From: JBGSUZ01 sp043770095
Lineage (GTDB): Bacteria; Bacillota; Clostridia; Peptostreptococcales; Acidaminobacteraceae
Reading direction: 5' to 3'
DNA length: 26,396 nucleotides
Assembly: GCA_043770095.1 (NCBI GenBank)
Contig: JAYVIR010000116.1
Coordinates: 1 to 26,396 of the forward strand
The translations under genes were made by a program, and so were the position numbers. This document shows positions 15,014 through 21,786 of this stretch, one piece after another (within the stretch, counting starts at the first letter, position 1; each line of letters begins with the position of its first letter). The notes under the pieces are model-generated. The model did not search any database. It was given only the letters and a program-made list of their open reading frames with translations, and had not been told where the DNA came from.

Positions 15014-16975
15014 TTGTTTAAAAAAATTCAAAAATCCATTATCAGTATGGTTTTACTTGTTGCGATGGCAAATACTGTTTTGGTTGGCTCTTTTGCGAAT
15101 CCTATTGTGATCCCATTAATTGAAGGTGCTCTTGGTCTTTTTACTGCGGTTGCGGTTTCTTTGGGTCTTCAAACTTCGGATTCTTCTGATTTCTCTGAGA
15201 TATTCGGTAATCTATCTTCTTCTGACCGTCTTAAATTTACTCAAGGTGTTGGTCTTTCTACTTTTGTTTTGTCTAAAACAACTGTTGATTTAGTTAAAAC
15301 TAAATTAGTTGATTTTGTGCCATCAATTAATGCTAATCATACTTTACCAAAGATTTATAGAGCTGAATCTAAGGGTTATCTTGGTGACGCTCCAGTAACA
15401 AAAGTTGGTTTTGAAACTTATACTAGTAAACCTTTACCTGGTGTAGGTTTATTACCTGTTACTGAATTTTTTTCAGTTACTGGACTTAATACTAGTGGAT
15501 ATACTGGTAATCGAACGAAAGCCGTTAAAGTTGATGGTGTTTTTATAAGGCTTATAATGAGTGGTGGTAATATTATTAGTGAAGTTTCATCTGATGGTGT
15601 TAATTGGTCTGTTGTTTGGTCTACTTTTGCTAATAATGGATTAACTTTAGCTTTTAATACATCTACACAGGCTTATGATAAAACCTCTTTAAGATTTGGC
15701 AAGGATGAAAATCATAATCTAGTTTTGCAAACTTGTGTTTATGGTACTAATCCAGCCGGCTATAAATATATAAATTATACATTGAAAAAAAATGAAGTTA
15801 CTAAGGCTAATTTTTTAGGTCTTGCAACTGCCGTTGCTATTATGAACGCTACTCGGAGCGTTAACGTTTTACCTGTTGATGAAACTAAATTATATGACAA
15901 AACGATTGACGCTACTAAAACATATTCTGATACTGACGTAACATATAACGATGATGAAATTAAGCCGACAAGTTTAACAAGTGTTGACCCAATAACGAAA
16001 AGTCCAGCTGGTTCTGGTACGGGAACTGGTACTGCTACTGGTTCAACTACTGTTGATTTAACAGATGTTAAAGCAAATTTATCAAATTTAGTTAATCAAG
16101 CAAATGCTTCAAATACTCAAAATTATAATTTTTTTACATGGATAAAGACTTTTTTACAATCTATGCTTACTGCAATTCTTGGTATTTCTAACCCAATAGT
16201 AACGGCTATACAAGCAGTAACTTCTCCTATTGTTTCTGCTATACAAGCAGTAACTTCTCCTATTGTTTCGGCTATACAAGACGTAGTTATACCAATTGTA
16301 GATGCAGTCAATTCTGTACCAACTAAAATAGTAACTGCTATTCAAGGTATTTCGTCACCTATTGTAACTGCTATACAAGCAATTACTTCCCCTATTATTT
16401 CAGCTATTCAATCAGTCGTTACACCAATTGTAAATGCTATTAGTTCTGTACCTTCTACGATAGTAACTGCTATACAAGCTTTACCAACTACAATTGTTAC
16501 TGCTATACAGGCAATTTCTACGTCTATAATATCAGCAATCACTTCTGTGCCTGGTGCAATCGTTTCTGTATTAAATGCTATGACTCAACCATTGCTTGAC
16601 ATTCGTGATTTTGTCATGGATATGCCTTCCGCAATTTTGACAGGATTACAAAAATTATTTGTTCCCGATATTGCAAAAATAAGTGCTAGTTTTTTAGTTT
16701 TACAAGGTGTTTTAACTGCAAAACTTGGTGCATTTATGCAAGCTTATGGCTTATTAGTTCCGATGATTACACAAAATTATGATTTCAAAAAGCCAAAATT
16801 TACGATTAAATTAGACCCTCCTTTTGGTGATGGTTCGGTTTATGAAATCATTAATCTCGATAGTTATGAGCAATACAGACCTGGTTACATGTTGTTAGCA
16901 AGTTCTTTTATTTGGTTTATGTTTATTCGTAAAATTGCTATGAGTAATCCTTTTCGGGGTGGTGGTGATTCATGA
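15014..16975 (+). CDS. pIII-like phage surface/adsorption protein with 11-residue repeats
   Basis: 653 aa. Signal peptide (FKKIQKSIISMVLLVAMANT to about SFA-NP), a large Ser/Thr/Asn-rich outer region, a Gly-Thr linker (about 16011-16050), twelve tandem 11-residue repeats (16193-16588), a second outer segment and a C-terminal membrane anchor (YMLLASSFIWFMFI) followed by basic RK, 15 residues from the end. This equals the plan of pIII, which binds the host receptor and closes the virion. TTG 15014 is preferred: GAGGTG (15002-15007) is six bases upstream, whereas the upstream GTG (15005) overlaps that site. The stop overlaps the next gene (ATGA). The receptor-binding part has no recognised domain and is likely specific to this host range. 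Confidence 0.78.
   Translation: MFKKIQKSIISMVLLVAMANTVLVGSFANPIVIPLIEGALGLFTAVAVSLGLQTSDSSDFSEIFGNLSSSDRLKFTQGVGLSTFVLSKTTVDLVKTKLVDFVPSINANHTLPKIYRAESKGYLGDAPVTKVGFETYTSKPLPGVGLLPVTEFFSVTGLNTSGYTGNRTKAVKVDGVFIRLIMSGGNIISEVSSDGVNWSVVWSTFANNGLTLAFNTSTQAYDKTSLRFGKDENHNLVLQTCVYGTNPAGYKYINYTLKKNEVTKANFLGLATAVAIMNATRSVNVLPVDETKLYDKTIDATKTYSDTDVTYNDDEIKPTSLTSVDPITKSPAGSGTGTGTATGSTTVDLTDVKANLSNLVNQANASNTQNYNFFTWIKTFLQSMLTAILGISNPIVTAIQAVTSPIVSAIQAVTSPIVSAIQDVVIPIVDAVNSVPTKIVTAIQGISSPIVTAIQAITSPIISAIQSVVTPIVNAISSVPSTIVTAIQALPTTIVTAIQAISTSIISAITSVPGAIVSVLNAMTQPLLDIRDFVMDMPSAILTGLQKLFVPDIAKISASFLVLQGVLTAKLGAFMQAYGLLVPMITQNYDFKKPKFTIKLDPPFGDGSVYEIINLDSYEQYRPGYMLLASSFIWFMFIRKIAMSNPFRGGGDS
16193..16588 (+). 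repeat. Twelve tandem 33-bp coding repeats
   Basis: Uninterrupted 12 x 33 bp inside the adsorption protein gene. Consensus of the 11-residue unit is PIVTAIQAVTS, with hydrophobic residues at positions 2, 3, 6 and 9 in nearly every unit and Pro or Thr/Ser/Ala at position 1. Units 1-3 (16193-16291) are most alike at the DNA level; later ones have diverged. Confidence 0.92.
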
Positions 16976-17217
16976 TTTTTGATTCAATTTTTACAGGTCT
17001 ATTCGGATTACTTACATCATTCGTTAATCTGTTCCCAGCAATACCAAACATTCCGAATTTTGATAAAAGTCAAATAGTTAATACAATTGAAATGTGTGGT
17101 TACTTACTTCCCATGCAGGCAATGCTTGCAACTTTTGGTATTGGATTAGCAATTAAGAATTGGGAACTTTTCGTTTCAATGGTCAGTTGGATATGGGAAC
17201 GGATTCCGTTCAATTAA
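16972..17217 (+). CDS. pVI-like minor coat / membrane protein
   Basis: 81 aa with two hydrophobic segments (about 4-24, FDSIFTGLFGLLTSFVNLFPA, given by pattern only, and about 43-62, GYLLPMQAMLATFGIGLAI) separated by a polar loop. In filamentous phages, a small multi-helix protein encoded between pIII and the assembly ATPase (pVI in fd) holds pIII in the virion tip. Gene order and the ATGA overlap with the adsorption protein match this role exactly; sequence similarity itself is weak. Confidence 0.62.
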   Translation: MIFDSIFTGLFGLLTSFVNLFPAIPNIPNFDKSQIVNTIEMCGYLLPMQAMLATFGIGLAIKNWELFVSMVSWIWERIPFN

Positions 17218-17237
17218 ATTAGATAAGGAGAAAATTT

Positions 17238-18071
17238 ATGTTTGACACTACCCTCGTTATATTTCAAATTTTAATTGTGCTTATGTCTCCTTTCCTGGCT
17301 GTGATTGGTTTCATTCTTGCAAATGTAATTTTTCAAATTTTGTATAAGTCTATTATTAAAAAACGCCGTATTCCAAAGCGTGGACAATTTAATAATGGCA
17401 ATGTATTCATTAATGTTTTTTACAAGTTTCCAAATCGTGTTGTACGTGATATTTTTGAAAAGCAAGATTTCGAATTTAGAGAATATGGTCTTCATATGGT
17501 TTGCGGTGAGCAAGGCTCGGGTAAAACGACAAATGTGGTATTCCTTCTGAAAAAGTGGAAAAAGTTATATCCTAAAATGAAAATTGCAACCAATATGGAT
17601 TATGCTAACCAGGACGGAGTACTTGATCACTGGAAACAATTAATAGGTCGCCAAAATGGTGTTTATGGACAAGTTGAAGTTATTGACGAAATTCAAGCCT
17701 GGTTTAGTTCAAATCAGAGTAAAGACTTTCCACCCGAAATGCTTACAGAGGTATCCCAACAACGTAAACAGAGAAAAGCTATTGTAGGTACTGCACAAGT
17801 ATTTTCTCGAATTTCTAAGCCAATTAGAGAGCAAACAAGCTTTGTGCATTTACCATTCACTATTGCTGGAGCCTTAACAATTGTAAGAGTCAGTAAACCT
17901 CAATACTGGTCTGAGGATAAACAAACATTTACAAAATATATACGATGGTATTACTTTGTGCATACGCCAGATATACGCAATAGTTTTGATACTTACAAGA
18001 AGATTGATAGTTATAAGAAAAATGGATTCAAATCCGATGAAGTGCGTGCTTTACAATCTATTAATAATTAA
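17238..18071 (+). CDS. Zot/pI-type phage assembly ATPase
   Basis: 277 aa. A Zot-domain ATPase that drives extrusion of the virion through the cell membrane. Walker A GEQGSGKT lies at residues 90-97, Walker B VEVIDE at 146-151, then a conserved SQQRKQRKAIVGTAQ segment that resembles the sensor region of the family. The hydrophobic stretch is at the N-terminus (about residues 5-33, possibly a two-helix hairpin) followed by the basic KKRRIPKR, whereas fd pI and Gram-negative Zot have the helix after the ATPase domain. No secretin gene accompanies it. Ribosome site AAGGAGA at 17224-17230. Last gene of the structural operon, ended by a long terminator. Confidence 0.9.
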   Translation: MFDTTLVIFQILIVLMSPFLAVIGFILANVIFQILYKSIIKKRRIPKRGQFNNGNVFINVFYKFPNRVVRDIFEKQDFEFREYGLHMVCGEQGSGKTTNVVFLLKKWKKLYPKMKIATNMDYANQDGVLDHWKQLIGRQNGVYGQVEVIDEIQAWFSSNQSKDFPPEMLTEVSQQRKQRKAIVGTAQVFSRISKPIREQTSFVHLPFTIAGALTIVRVSKPQYWSEDKQTFTKYIRWYYFVHTPDIRNSFDTYKKIDSYKKNGFKSDEVRALQSINN

Positions 18072-18079
18072 ATGGTTTT

Positions 18080-18127
18080 GCCCTGTGACTAGGTGTCCCC
18101 TCGGGGACATGTCACAGGGCTTTTTTT
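18080..18127 (+). terminator. Terminator and possible packaging hairpin after the Zot gene
   Basis: Outer stem GCCCTGTGAC (18080-18089) with GTCACAGGGC (18111-18120), inner stem TGTCCCC with GGGGACA, seven T after it. It is an excellent terminator, and its location at the start of the intergenic region is where fd has its packaging signal hairpin, so it may have both uses. Confidence 0.88.
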
Positions 18128-18373
18128 AATTATGATAAATATAATAAGCTTCACCAGGTGAAGACAATTCTTAAAACAAAGATACGAAGTATCTGACTGC
18201 CCATCCCGGCAAGGGATAACTTCCAAATTATGACCGCTTGTATTGAGTGCTGCATGAACTAGGTCAATCATTTTTGAAAGCCATATAAATAAATTACACT
18301 CCTCGATGACAAAAAATGGTGTATGATTAATTATTACGTTATGTACTAGTAAAAATATGAGGAGGATAACATC
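18128..18373 (+). other. Phage intergenic region with clustered hairpins (origin / packaging candidate)
   Basis: About 245 gene-free bases in an otherwise packed genome. Four inverted repeats follow the terminator hairpin: CTTCACC-A-GGTGAAG (18149-18163), GATAC-GAA-GTATC (18181-18193), ATCCC-GGCAA-GGGAT (18203-18217) and TGACC/GGTCA with a 26-base loop (18231-18266). Filamentous phages carry the plus- and minus-strand origins and packaging signal in such a cluster. I cannot identify the nick site. Confidence 0.6.
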
Positions 18374-18562
18374 ATGGTAAGGTTGACATCTGCTATTTTT
18401 AAAATGCGTATTGATGAGGAATTTATAAATCAGTTGGATTACATTATTCAAGCAACTTACGGTACTCAAATTTACAAGACAAATACGGAAATGGTTAAAG
18501 AATTAGTAAAAAAAGAGTATGACCGTTTAATATTGAAAAATTTCTCAAATGATACGATTTAA
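18374..18562 (+). CDS. Ribbon-helix-helix-like regulator (candidate rep/copy control)
   Basis: 62 aa. The short strand SAIFKMRID, followed by two helices (EEFINQLDYIIQATY and NTEMVKELVKKEYDRLIL), matches the size and pattern of Arc/CopG-type DNA-binding proteins. Ribosome site GAGGAGGA (18359-18366) gives strong translation from ATG 18374. It lies immediately ahead of the replication gene, whose promoter contains a perfect palindrome (18571-18584); this protein is the natural candidate to bind it. The fold is inferred from the pattern only, and the target is a guess from position. Confidence 0.55.
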   Translation: MVRLTSAIFKMRIDEEFINQLDYIIQATYGTQIYKTNTEMVKELVKKEYDRLILKNFSNDTI

Positions 18563-18565
18563 TGC

Positions 18566-18594
18566 TTGCTTTTGTGTGCACAAAAAGTTATATT
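18566..18594 (+). promoter_or_regulatory. Promoter of the replication gene with palindromic operator
   Basis: TTGCTT (18566-18571), 17-bp spacer, TATATT (18589-18594). The palindrome TTTGTG-TG-CACAAA (18571-18584) lies between the two boxes, where a bound repressor would block the polymerase. Confidence 0.65.
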
Positions 18595-18599
18595 TATCT

Positions 18600-18622
18600 G
18601 GAGGGTGATAGTAACACCCTCC
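18600..18622 (+). promoter_or_regulatory. 5' leader hairpin of the replication mRNA
   Basis: Perfect 8-bp stem GGAGGGTG (18600-18607) with CACCCTCC (18615-18622), 7-base loop, at the predicted 5' end of the transcript. May stabilise the mRNA, or as DNA serve as the Rep target hairpin. Confidence 0.6.
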
Positions 18623-18656
18623 AAGAGTCTACTGTAGTAAACTGGGGTGATAAAAA

Positions 18657-19727
18657 TTGCAATCTGATAATCTTGATTTAATGATAGATACCATCCGATT
18701 TCGGGGCGATTTTCTAAACCTCGATTGTTTACCACAAATTGAATACGAACTTGAAACGTTGACCAAGACAAAGCAAGATGTGACACTTTATGAGTTTACA
18801 TCGGGTCAATTAAAAGGGTCATATGATAATCGTATATCATTTTCGATTAAAGATATGGACTGGATATACTGCGAAACGTTAGGACGACCAGTTTATCAGT
18901 CAGTTCCGCCCTACTTTATCTGTGAGTTATCATTACATAAATTTTTTATAGGACATAACGTTTTCGGATTTGATGATGACTTATCAAGGATCTATACGGT
19001 ATATGATTTTTTAGAAGTAAATTTTGGAACTGCCTTTATCAAACGTGATACGGTTCAGCTTCTCAGAATCGATTTGGCTGAGGTTTACAAGTATGACACT
19101 AAAGAACAAGTGCTTGCAATTTTTCATGGTCTTAAAAACCATCGTCGTTACCGTACGAAGCCAAGCACTTATAAAAACACAGGGATATATTATCCTGGTA
19201 CTATGACAACTTTTAAAATTTATGATAAGCATGAAGAATTTAAAGCACACGATTTTAAGAAGTTGAAAAAGAACGATTTATTTGAAGCCAATGAGATTTA
19301 TGAAATGTCGAAAAATGTCGTTAGACTAGAATGTGAAATCCACAAGAAGAAATTAAATGAATTGTACGGTAAGTATGTATTTGTGGAGGATTTGATTATG
19401 AGTAAAATAATTGATATTAAGATGGTATATCTCAAAGAAAAGCAAAGATTAGTTTTCGAATCGCATGACGAAGTGGCTATAAAATCAATTTATGATGTTC
19501 AAAAATACTTGATTGAAACTTATGGCAATCGCAAAGGATTACCATTATATGGCTTTTGGTCATCTATGGTTTTACATGGCGAAGAACACACTCGAGAAAT
19601 TTATGCAAAAGCCAGTTTCTATAAGAACAAGAAGGTTTTGAAGGAACTCGGTATTCCCTTTTATGAGTACGGCATTACAGAATTTAAACAGGGTCAAGAG
19701 GAACTGTGCTTTAAAAGTAACATTTAA
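18657..19727 (+). CDS. Phage replication initiation protein, gene II/X family
   Basis: 356 aa. Expected to nick the double-stranded form at the origin and start rolling-circle synthesis of the single strand. The opening LMIDTIRFRGDF, the segment LLRIDLAEVYKY, and the central HRRYRTKPSTYKNTGIYYPGTM to KIYDKHEEF region are characteristic of the phage/plasmid gene II/X replication proteins of filamentous phages; VVRLECEIHKKKLNELYG follows. fd gpII is 410 aa, so the length is in range. TTG 18657 is chosen over ATG 18681 because GGGGTGA (18644-18650) is well spaced only from the TTG. The stop (19725-19727) lies inside the right attachment-like site. Confidence 0.88.
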   Translation: MQSDNLDLMIDTIRFRGDFLNLDCLPQIEYELETLTKTKQDVTLYEFTSGQLKGSYDNRISFSIKDMDWIYCETLGRPVYQSVPPYFICELSLHKFFIGHNVFGFDDDLSRIYTVYDFLEVNFGTAFIKRDTVQLLRIDLAEVYKYDTKEQVLAIFHGLKNHRRYRTKPSTYKNTGIYYPGTMTTFKIYDKHEEFKAHDFKKLKKNDLFEANEIYEMSKNVVRLECEIHKKKLNELYGKYVFVEDLIMSKIIDIKMVYLKEKQRLVFESHDEVAIKSIYDVQKYLIETYGNRKGLPLYGFWSSMVLHGEEHTREIYAKASFYKNKKVLKELGIPFYEYGITEFKQGQEELCFKSNI

Positions 19728-19740
19728 AGAACAGTTTAAT
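19720..19740 (+). repeat. Right attachment-like site (attR candidate)
   Basis: 19 of 21 identical to 13910-13930. Core TTAAA-GAACAG-TTTAA (19724-19739): the two differences from the left copy are at mirror positions, so the inverted arms remain perfect. It contains the stop codon of the replication gene. Confidence 0.65.
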
Positions 19741-19746
19741 AAGACA

Positions 19747-19778
19747 AATATTAAGAGGGTTTTAGCCCTCTCAATATT
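19747..19778. terminator. Inverted repeat between prophage and purB
   Basis: AATATT-AAGAGGG (19747-19759) with GCCCTCT-CAATATT (19765-19778), 5-bp GC core and AT arms. Likely terminates purB from the right and the replication gene from the left, though the T run is weak on both sides. Confidence 0.6.
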
Positions 19779-19816
19779 ACATTTCTATTTATTGGTAATT
19801 TTCACGCAATTCAATT

Positions 19817-21247
19817 TTATACTTTTAATTCAGGCGCTTCTTCAATCAATTCTGAATAAGCATTTATAATTGGATCGATATGCTCTTCAATGAATTCCAC
19901 AACTTGTTCTGAGCTGCGTCCAATGTACTTGCTTGGATTTAATAAATCGGCTAGAAGTTCTTCAGATAAATTAAAGGCAGGATCTGCTTGAATGCGCTCA
20001 ATCAAATCGTTATCCAATCCATCTACTTTAACCCGTTTTCCAGCTTCCATTGAATGCACACGAATGAGTTCATGTAATTCTTGTCTGTCTCCGCCTAATC
20101 TTACAGCTTCCATAAGAATGTTCTCAGTTACCATAAATGGTAGTTCCGCCATAACATGCTTTGTAATCATTTTCTCATAGACGACAAGTCCAGATACCAC
20201 GTTATGTGCAATGTCTAAAATCGCATCTACCGCTAAGAAACTCTCAGGTATTGAAATTCTGCGGTTTGCTGAATCGTCTAATGTTCTTTCAAACCACTGT
20301 GTACTTGCTGTCATAGCCGGATTCATCACATTTGCCATGACCAAACGGCTAAGTGATGCAATTCGTTCGCTTCTCATCGGATTACGCTTGTAAGCCATTG
20401 CCGATGAACCAATTTGATTTTTTTCAAACGGCTCTTCAACTTCTTTTAAATGTTGTAATAATCTTAAATCATTCGTGGTTTTGTGAAGCGACTGTGCAAT
20501 TTGAGAAAGCAAATTAAGAATTCTTGAATCTGCTTTTCTTGAATAAGTTTGTCCTGTAACAGGCATGCTCGCTTTAAAGCCAAACGCATCAGTTACCATT
20601 TTATCGAGCGTTCTACACTTCTCATGATCACCTTCAAACAATGTTAAAAAACTCGCTTGAGTGCCCGTTGTGCCTTTTACGCCACGCATTTTTAACGTAT
20701 CAATGACAAATTCTAATTCTTCAAAGTCTAAAAGCAATTCATTCATCCAAAGTGTCGCACGCTTACCTACTGTAACAAGCTGCGCTGCTTGGAAATGTGT
20801 AAATCCGAGTGTCGGAAGATCTTTATATTCGATTGCAAAATGTTTTAAAGAGGCCAATAAATTGACAAGTTTCTTACGAATAACATACAGACCTTCTCTC
20901 ATAAGAATAATATCTGTATTATCTCCCACATAAGCACTTGTTGCGCCTAAATGGATAATGCCTCTTGCACTTGGGCAACTATCCGCATAGGTATGAACGT
21001 GTGCCATAACATCGTGTCTAAGTTTCTTCTCGTATTCTGCCGCTAAAACATAATCAATTTCGTCTGTATGGCTTTTCATTTCAAGAATTTGGTCATCTGT
21101 AATAGGAAGTCCTAACTTCTGTTCTGCTTCTGCTAGAGCAACCCAAAGCTTTCTCCACGTTGTGAATTTTCTGTCGTCTGAAAAAATTTCTGCCATTTCT
21201 CGGCTTGCATATCTCTTTATTAAAGGATTTTCATAATATTGACTCAT
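19817..21247 (-). CDS. purB: Adenylosuccinate lyase
   Basis: 476 aa. Fumarate-lyase superfamily enzyme that acts twice in purine synthesis (SAICAR to AICAR, adenylosuccinate to AMP). The family signature is seen as SSAMAYKRNPMRSE; TSAYVGDNTD and TGTQASF are the other two conserved active-site stretches. ATG 21247 is chosen over an upstream ATG at 21271, because AAGGAGAG (complement of 21254-21261) is correctly placed and family members begin near SQYYENPLIKRY. It stands alone with its own TTGAAG-N17-TATAAT promoter; a PurBox-like CCGAAC element lies in its leader. It directly borders the prophage, but its reading frame is undamaged. Confidence 0.96.
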   Translation of the reverse strand: MSQYYENPLIKRYASREMAEIFSDDRKFTTWRKLWVALAEAEQKLGLPITDDQILEMKSHTDEIDYVLAAEYEKKLRHDVMAHVHTYADSCPSARGIIHLGATSAYVGDNTDIILMREGLYVIRKKLVNLLASLKHFAIEYKDLPTLGFTHFQAAQLVTVGKRATLWMNELLLDFEELEFVIDTLKMRGVKGTTGTQASFLTLFEGDHEKCRTLDKMVTDAFGFKASMPVTGQTYSRKADSRILNLLSQIAQSLHKTTNDLRLLQHLKEVEEPFEKNQIGSSAMAYKRNPMRSERIASLSRLVMANVMNPAMTASTQWFERTLDDSANRRISIPESFLAVDAILDIAHNVVSGLVVYEKMITKHVMAELPFMVTENILMEAVRLGGDRQELHELIRVHSMEAGKRVKVDGLDNDLIERIQADPAFNLSEELLADLLNPSKYIGRSSEQVVEFIEEHIDPIINAYSELIEEAPELKV

Positions 21248-21259
21248 TAGATTCTCTCC

Positions 21260-21272
21260 TTTTCCGAACATT
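21260..21272. promoter_or_regulatory. PurBox-like element in the purB leader
   Basis: TTTTCCGAACATT on the + strand matches the Firmicutes PurBox AWWWCCGAACWWT at all positions but the first. It is single and lies between the promoter and the ribosome site, not in the usual upstream pair. Confidence 0.4.
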
Positions 21273-21303
21273 ATTTACTTGATAAGTTATTTCATTCGTA
21301 TTT

Positions 21304-21332
21304 ATTATACTAAATATATTCAAACTCTTCAA
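21304..21332 (-). promoter_or_regulatory. purB promoter
   Basis: On the - strand: TTGAAG (complement of 21327-21332), 17-bp spacer, TATAAT (complement of 21304-21309), about 57 bases ahead of the start codon. Confidence 0.75.
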
Positions 21333-21366
21333 GTCCCACTCACTTAATTATTATGAACCTTTTGAC

Positions 21367-21400
21367 ATAAAAAAACCTGCCTAAAGTAAATTAAGCAGGT
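21367..21400 (-). terminator. Terminator of spoVS
   Basis: On the - strand: ACCTGC (complement of 21395-21400) with GCAGGT (complement of 21375-21380), extended by A/T pairs, then a run of seven T. Confidence 0.85.
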
Positions 21401-21416
21401 AAACTATAAAATATTG

Positions 21417-21677
21417 TTATTTCTGTTGAACAATCAACTTGATTACCGTTCGATCTTCGCCAGCCGTCTCAATATCCGTAAAGGTTGGAATACAAATCAG
21501 GTCGAATCCAGTTGGCGATACCATACCTCTTGCTATTGCAATTGCCTTAATCGCTTTGTTGACCGCTTCTGCACCAATTGCTTGGATTTCCGCCTTGCCA
21601 TGTTCACTAATCACGCCAGCAAGTGCTGCTGCTACAGAATCTGAGTTTGAGTTTGAAGATACTTTTAATATTTCCAT
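21417..21677 (-). CDS. spoVS: Stage V sporulation protein S
   Basis: 86 aa, the exact usual length. The protein opens MEILKVSSNSNSDSVAAALA and contains GKAEIQAIGAEAVNKAIKAI, ARGMVSPTGFDLICIPTF and ERTVIKLIV in the conserved order of SpoVS. This Alba-like family supports spore coat and septum development in Bacillus, and also occurs in some non-spore-formers. ATG 21677 follows AAGGGGG (complement of 21688-21694); longer in-frame starts up to 21728 lack a ribosome site. A promoter TTGACA-N18-TATGAT is upstream. The gene has its own terminator. Confidence 0.95.
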   Translation of the reverse strand: MEILKVSSNSNSDSVAAALAGVISEHGKAEIQAIGAEAVNKAIKAIAIARGMVSPTGFDLICIPTFTDIETAGEDRTVIKLIVQQK

Positions 21678-21708
21678 AAAAATTACCCCCTTTTGTCTGT
21701 CTATAATT

Positions 21709-21738
21709 ATCATAGCCATTATAGGCATTGCCTGTCAA
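21709..21738 (-). promoter_or_regulatory. spoVS promoter candidate
   Basis: On the - strand: TTGACA (complement of 21733-21738), 18-bp spacer, TATGAT (complement of 21709-21714). Looks like a vegetative sigma-A promoter; I see no clear sigma-H motif. Confidence 0.55.
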
Positions 21739-21786
21739 TGATTTGTTCCCTGAAATCAATGCAAAAATTCATTATGCACCTAAAAT

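Larger units (their letters stand above)
13910..19740 (+). mobile_element. Filamentous (inovirus-type) prophage, about 5.8 kb
   Basis: Recognised by its gene set and order: small ssDNA-binding candidate, tiny membrane coat proteins, a 50-aa major coat protein, terminator, large surface protein with C-terminal anchor, pVI-like protein, Zot/pI assembly ATPase, hairpin-rich intergenic region, and a gene II/X replication initiator, all on one strand. There is no secretin (pIV), as expected for a host without an outer membrane. Distance between the two GAACAG centres is 5810 bp, a normal inovirus genome length. The genes are clearly more AT-rich than the flanking chromosome. If the recombinase gene belongs to the phage, the left edge would instead be near 12.49-12.59 kb and the element about 7.2 kb. 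All genes appear intact. Confidence 0.88.

Noticed and set aside
16123..16345. Two - strand frames antisense to the repeats
   Set aside because: They are an effect of the 33-bp repeat lacking stops in several frames; no start signals.
16193..16588. CRISPR-like array of regular repeats
   Set aside because: The 33-bp units are contiguous, without spacers, and code in frame for an 11-residue protein repeat.
15014..16975. Tape-measure or tail-fibre protein of a tailed phage
   Set aside because: No other tailed-phage gene is nearby; the signal peptide, C-terminal anchor and inovirus gene order fit a pIII-like protein.
17238..18071. Zonula occludens toxin
   Set aside because: The name Zot comes from one cholera phage protein. 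Here the ATPase motifs and gene context show a phage assembly protein; no toxin segment is visible.
18089..18469. 126-aa reading frame on the - strand
   Set aside because: It crosses the hairpin cluster and the terminator, has no ribosome site and overlaps the well-supported gene at 18374.
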